Assembly (NCBI RefSeq): GCF_000499385.1
Contig: NW_013652035.1
Span: 1 to 10,605 of the forward strand
Origin: Eimeria necatrix
Taxonomy: Eukaryota; Apicomplexa; Conoidasida; Eucoccidiorida; Eimeriidae
Reading direction: 5' to 3'
Length of the DNA: 10,605 nt
The position numbers and the translations under genes are program-made. Below are positions 7,957 to 10,605 of this stretch, in pieces. The notes beneath the pieces were generated by a model. The model saw only the letters and a list, made by a program, of their open reading frames with translations, was not told the DNA's origin and searched no databases. Position 1 is the stretch's first letter. The number at the start of each line of letters is the position of its first letter.

Positions 7957-8521
7957 CTACACCGTCATGCCTGTGGGCGAGTTGAAGAGAGGTGGCGGTA
8001 CTTTTGAAGCTCCAGCTTTGGAACAATAAAAAACTTGCAGACACTTTGGGGAATCGGGAATAAGTCGAACACTATGAACAAACGTACTAGCTAATGCTTG
8101 TGCCTCCGTAATCGACAACTCAAGCCTGAGCTGGACTTTGGGAATGTCAGGCATGCAAGATGCGATTCGAGCATTCTTCGACACCCCGAAGGATTTGCAA
8201 GCGCCTTGCAAATCCTGCAGATATTGTACGAAGCAAATTTTCCGCAAAACAAAGTCGGCATTTATGAATCGAACAACATTAGTGAACAAGCTACAAAAAT
8301 ACTTTTTCGCGCGCAAACGAATCAGACATAGCGAAACGCACCGCATGCACAAAGAGACCAGGCCCCCCCCAACGCTCTTTTACTGCTGCGGTATTGTGAA
8401 ACAATCACTTTGGTCCAGTAATTCGTGCAGACGGGTGAGCATACAACCTGAAGTATTCCATTTCCGCATATCCAAAGCTTATCTGCCTTTAATATGGCTC
8501 CTTAATGAATCAGATGCTTAA
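7957..8521. other. Stop-poor region open in three frames; candidate exon 8098-8331 (+)
   Basis: Three long frames overlap here: minus 7957-8352 (131 codons from TTG, ATG two codons in), plus 8138-8521 (127 codons from TTG, ATG at 8144) and plus 8098-8331 (77 codons, opening right after TAA at 8092-8094). At most one can be coding. The 77-codon frame has the most protein-like make-up: a helical stretch (SALQILQILYEANFP) and then a polar, Asn/Gln/Glu-rich tail, but no ATG near its start, so it would have to be an internal exon. The minus frame is cysteine- and arginine-rich at its start. None has a recognised domain. A perfect inverted repeat lies in the middle, and a run of eight C at 8363-8370 may be prone to sequencing error that would shift the 8138-8521 frame. 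Confidence 0.14.
8190..8216. repeat. Perfect 12-base inverted repeat with 3-base loop
   Basis: AGGATTTGCAAG (8190-8201) is followed by CGC and then its exact reverse complement CTTGCAAATCCT (8205-8216). Either strand could fold into a 12-pair hairpin with a three-base loop. There is no T-run on either side, so an intrinsic bacterial-type terminator is unlikely. Each arm contains TTGCAA. Such a perfect, tight palindrome is unlikely by chance in a window this size (roughly one in a hundred or rarer). It could be a protein-binding palindrome, an RNA hairpin, or the remnant of a small palindromic insertion. Confidence 0.9.
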
Positions 8522-9043
8522 TAGTCCCCTCTGCAAAAGCGCAAACGCTCTCGTGAGTGAGCGACACGCATTAAAAGGTGTCTCAAGCTGCAACAATGTT
8601 ATATAACCGCAGCGCGCCCGCTGTCTTTACTGCTTACGGCCTGACAATGGCAACATGAACTTCACGCGAGGATCGTCACCTGGCCGCTGTCCAGCTGTAA
8701 TTTTTGTGCTTAGCTCACAATAACAAGCACCAAGAGAGAGGTTGGACCAAATGACAGACGACACATGGTATGATACGGATGGCATTTCTCTTCATGGCAC
8801 CAGCAGATAAACACACAATGTTAACAAACTTGAAATGTCTGCAAAGCGGAGGATCCTCTCAAGTCTGAACGAACAGATAATTTGTTCATTCATAATTGAT
8901 TTTCGGGCCCGTAGTGACGTCAAAAGGTAGACATACGCTCTGAAAAAACGTGTTTCTTTTGCATCTTAGCATGAATGCATACGATAAGCGTCGGCGGCAT
9001 TCTAAGTGCTTGCATCCACAAGCTATTCAGGAGCGAACATCGC
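8522..9043. other. Gene-poor sequence; nothing recognised
   Basis: No frame of note on either strand. There are no simple repeats and no inverted repeat of useful length. The sequence is unremarkable intergenic-type DNA. Confidence 0.55.
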
Positions 9044-9238
9044 TCACCAATAGCCGCCCCAACAGGCCCCACACAGAAACGAAACAGATTTACTAGGGCT
9101 ACGCAGGGTCACAAGCACTGATAAAGAAGCATTATGCGTCAATACTGCGGGACACAGAGACGTAGAGCTGCTTGTAGAATTATTCCAAGTGGTATGAATG
9201 CCCAGCTCACTGCCTGATGAGTGAAAGCATGCATACTC
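9044..9238 (-). other. Open frame of 64 codons carrying motif copy E (Gly-Ser-Glu)
   Basis: The frame is open on the minus strand between a TAA at 9239-9241 and the TGA at 9044-9046, and has no ATG. It reads Cys-Phe-His-Ser-Ser-Gly-Ser-Glu-Leu at the repeated word, then a Thr/Ser/Asn-rich stretch with two N-glycosylation sequons, then a beta-like hydrophobic stretch ending in SVSFLCGACWGGYW. The alternation of Ser/Thr-rich and Cys-containing beta-like segments loosely recalls cysteine-rich surface antigens, but no diagnostic spacing is present, so I do not assign a family. An internal exon beginning at the acceptor-like CATCAG is possible. Confidence 0.1.
9205..9215 (-). repeat. Conserved word GCTYACTGCCT, copy E
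   Basis: The plus strand reads AGCTCACTGCCTGA, identical to copy B over 14 bases. The minus strand is preceded by GCTTTCACTCATCAG, pyrimidine-rich enough to pass as an acceptor. A GCATGC palindrome lies 12 bases to the right, at 9227-9232. Confidence 0.5.
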
Positions 9239-10605
9239 TTAGGCCATGCAATCGCACTATGAAAGCATACAATTCCTCGCCTTTGATTCACGAATCGAAA
9301 TCCACATCACAGAAAAAGAAACTAGTAGCTTGGAGTGGCGTTTGGTCACATAAAGCATTAATTCTGACCTCATGCCGAAAACTCTGATATACGTCACTGG
9401 CCGTAATAACAGCGCATCTGCCAGTAAACCAGCGAGCATCCATACGGCCTGATCATCGGAAACAATCGATTGCTATGGCTTGAAGAAGAGCATTGCGAAT
9501 TTGTAGTCCAACGCTCGATAGAGCTGGCAAATTAAACACTAGCGGCACAGCGAAGGAGAGGCAGCTACAGAGAAAGAGAGGTAAGCATAGCATTTGAAAC
9601 CATCGAAGTTCCCTTTCATTGGTCAAAAATTCGGATAATCCTCAGCCCTGACCAAAATTTTTATGGTTGCCGCTTCCTACGTCTATGGAGCTCAGATGCC
9701 AGGAAAACCTTTCTTTAATGTGCCTACGCTCACTCAAAATATTCGCTACCGCCGATGGCTTTTTCTTTATTCTAAAGAAGATACTTGATTATGCAGAAAC
9801 AAAGCTCAATGCAGCCCTAACAAGTTGGCAAGTGCAATAAAATTGTGTTCGTCAAAACCCAGCCGCACTTCAACGATACGTGCTTCTCTTTCGTTCCACT
9901 TGCACAACGCAAAGACCATTTGTCAGACAGGAACTATACGGGCATCCGCAGAGAGCATTGTGCACAATCGCGAGTGCTCGGGCTTGATTCATAAAAGGCA
10001 GCAGCTGTTGTTTAGATGCCAAGAAAACTGCGTTCCAGCATCACACGCCTCTCAACAAAATCGGTGTGTGCTAAACCAGCAGCACAATTTCAAGGCAAGC
10101 CCGTGAGCTTGCGAAACTGACAGTTCTGGAACAAAATTTGGCTTCTTATTGCTACGTACTCTCTGAAACATCACTGATGCCATTGCCATGAGCTTTTAAC
10201 GTCCGCCACAAGAAAAAAGAAACGAAAGCAACCAGCCCTTTTGAAGGCTAAAGCGCTCAAAGACCTAAAACCAGTCTGCTGACTGTTGCACAACACACAC
10301 TGCGTTGTGATCTTCTGCTCAATTGCTTCTAGCGTGCACCTAACAATGAACTGTCCGCCACAAACCAAATAAGTAGCTCCATGCAGCACTCATGCAAACC
10401 AGCATTTTAGATCAGCGCTGTGTCCCAGTAGCGCATGTGCCGAGCCGGAAAGATATTGTACAGTGGCCGCTTCAGCATGTGACACGTCTATACGCCCTCT
10501 TTTTGCATGCCAGCATTCTCGAGCTTGCGAGCTAAATACTGTGTGGCTGAAGACTTTGTTTGCAACTGCTCAAGTTGTAAAGATCACGTGAAATGCTCTC
10601 AAGCC
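9239..10605. other. Gene-poor sequence to the right end; nothing recognised
   Basis: Frames are short: minus 9257-9439 (60 codons), plus 9825-10106 (93 codons, starting with TTG), minus 10171-10389 (72 codons). The 93-codon frame is Ser-, Thr- and Cys-containing with no motif. A purine-rich run lies at about 9553-9582. A 6-base inverted repeat (GCAAGC/GCTTGC, 10095-10112) and a GCATGC at 10505-10510 are the only small structures seen. No copy of the 1-259 repeat is present at this end, so there is no sign of a circle or of terminal repeats joining the two ends. Confidence 0.5.

Noticed and set aside
8190..8216. Hairpin as an intrinsic transcription terminator
   Set aside because: No T-run follows on either strand and the window does not look bacterial.
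354..8428. Word TTCGTGC five times on the plus strand (354, 806, 6301, 7394, 8422) and none seen on the minus
   Set aside because: A 7-base word seen five times is not surprising once all 7-mers are considered; the flanks do not match.
3668..9215. A degenerate tandem array of about 0.9 kb units across the whole window, suggested by the spacing of the repeated word
   Set aside because: Intervals vary (929, 881, 1180, 2547), flanks do not align, and the intervals match the 946-base duplication only loosely.
9044..9238. Resemblance to coccidian cysteine-rich surface antigens
   Set aside because: Only the general pattern of beta-like segments and cysteines is shared. The frame is 64 codons with no ATG and lacks a diagnostic cysteine spacing, so naming the family would be guesswork.
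1..10605. Circular or terminally redundant molecule
   Set aside because: The left-end repeat is not found at the right end; the last bases do not match the first.
1..10605. tRNA, rRNA, CRISPR array, or organelle DNA insertions
   Set aside because: No A-box/B-box pairs, no conserved rRNA words, no regularly spaced short repeats, and no long A+T-rich tract resembling mitochondrial or plastid genes were seen by eye.

Overview
This window looks like non-coding or gene-poor nuclear DNA from a eukaryote. I could not identify the organism or any gene with confidence. The evidence against bacterial, archaeal or phage DNA is that all six frames are broken every few dozen codons. The longest start-to-stop frame is 144 codons, close to what random sequence of this composition (roughly 45% G+C by eye) would give. 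There are no tightly packed same-strand frames, no convincing ribosome binding sites, and no tRNA or rRNA. Strong CpG depletion is absent: a hand count gives 37 CpG in the first 960 bases, about three quarters of expectation. That makes a vertebrate unlikely and leaves invertebrates and protists open. The palindrome GCATGC occurs nine times against about two expected. It is a known promoter word in coccidian parasites such as Toxoplasma and Eimeria, but this is only a hint.

Layout. Positions 1-1216 hold the one unambiguous structure: a direct repeat whose two copies (1-259 and 947-1216) are about 98% identical and lie 946 bases apart. The first copy begins at the first base of the window, so the window probably starts inside a longer duplication or tandem array. 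Positions 1217 to 10605 are essentially unique sequence. An 11-base word, GCTYACTGCCT, occurs five times there (3668, 4597, 5478, 6658, 9205), always in the same orientation. A perfect 12-base inverted repeat with a 3-base loop sits at 8190-8216, inside a stretch that is open in three frames. A few open frames could be single exons: two with a membrane segment or signal-peptide-like start near 6500 and 7092, one near 8098, and several on the minus strand that contain the 11-base word. None matches a family I recognise, and all are given at low confidence.

I found no operon, CRISPR array, identifiable transposon gene, virus, toxin-antitoxin pair or other named system. Nothing shows genes working together. 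The features worth following up are the duplication at the left end and the repeated 11-base word.
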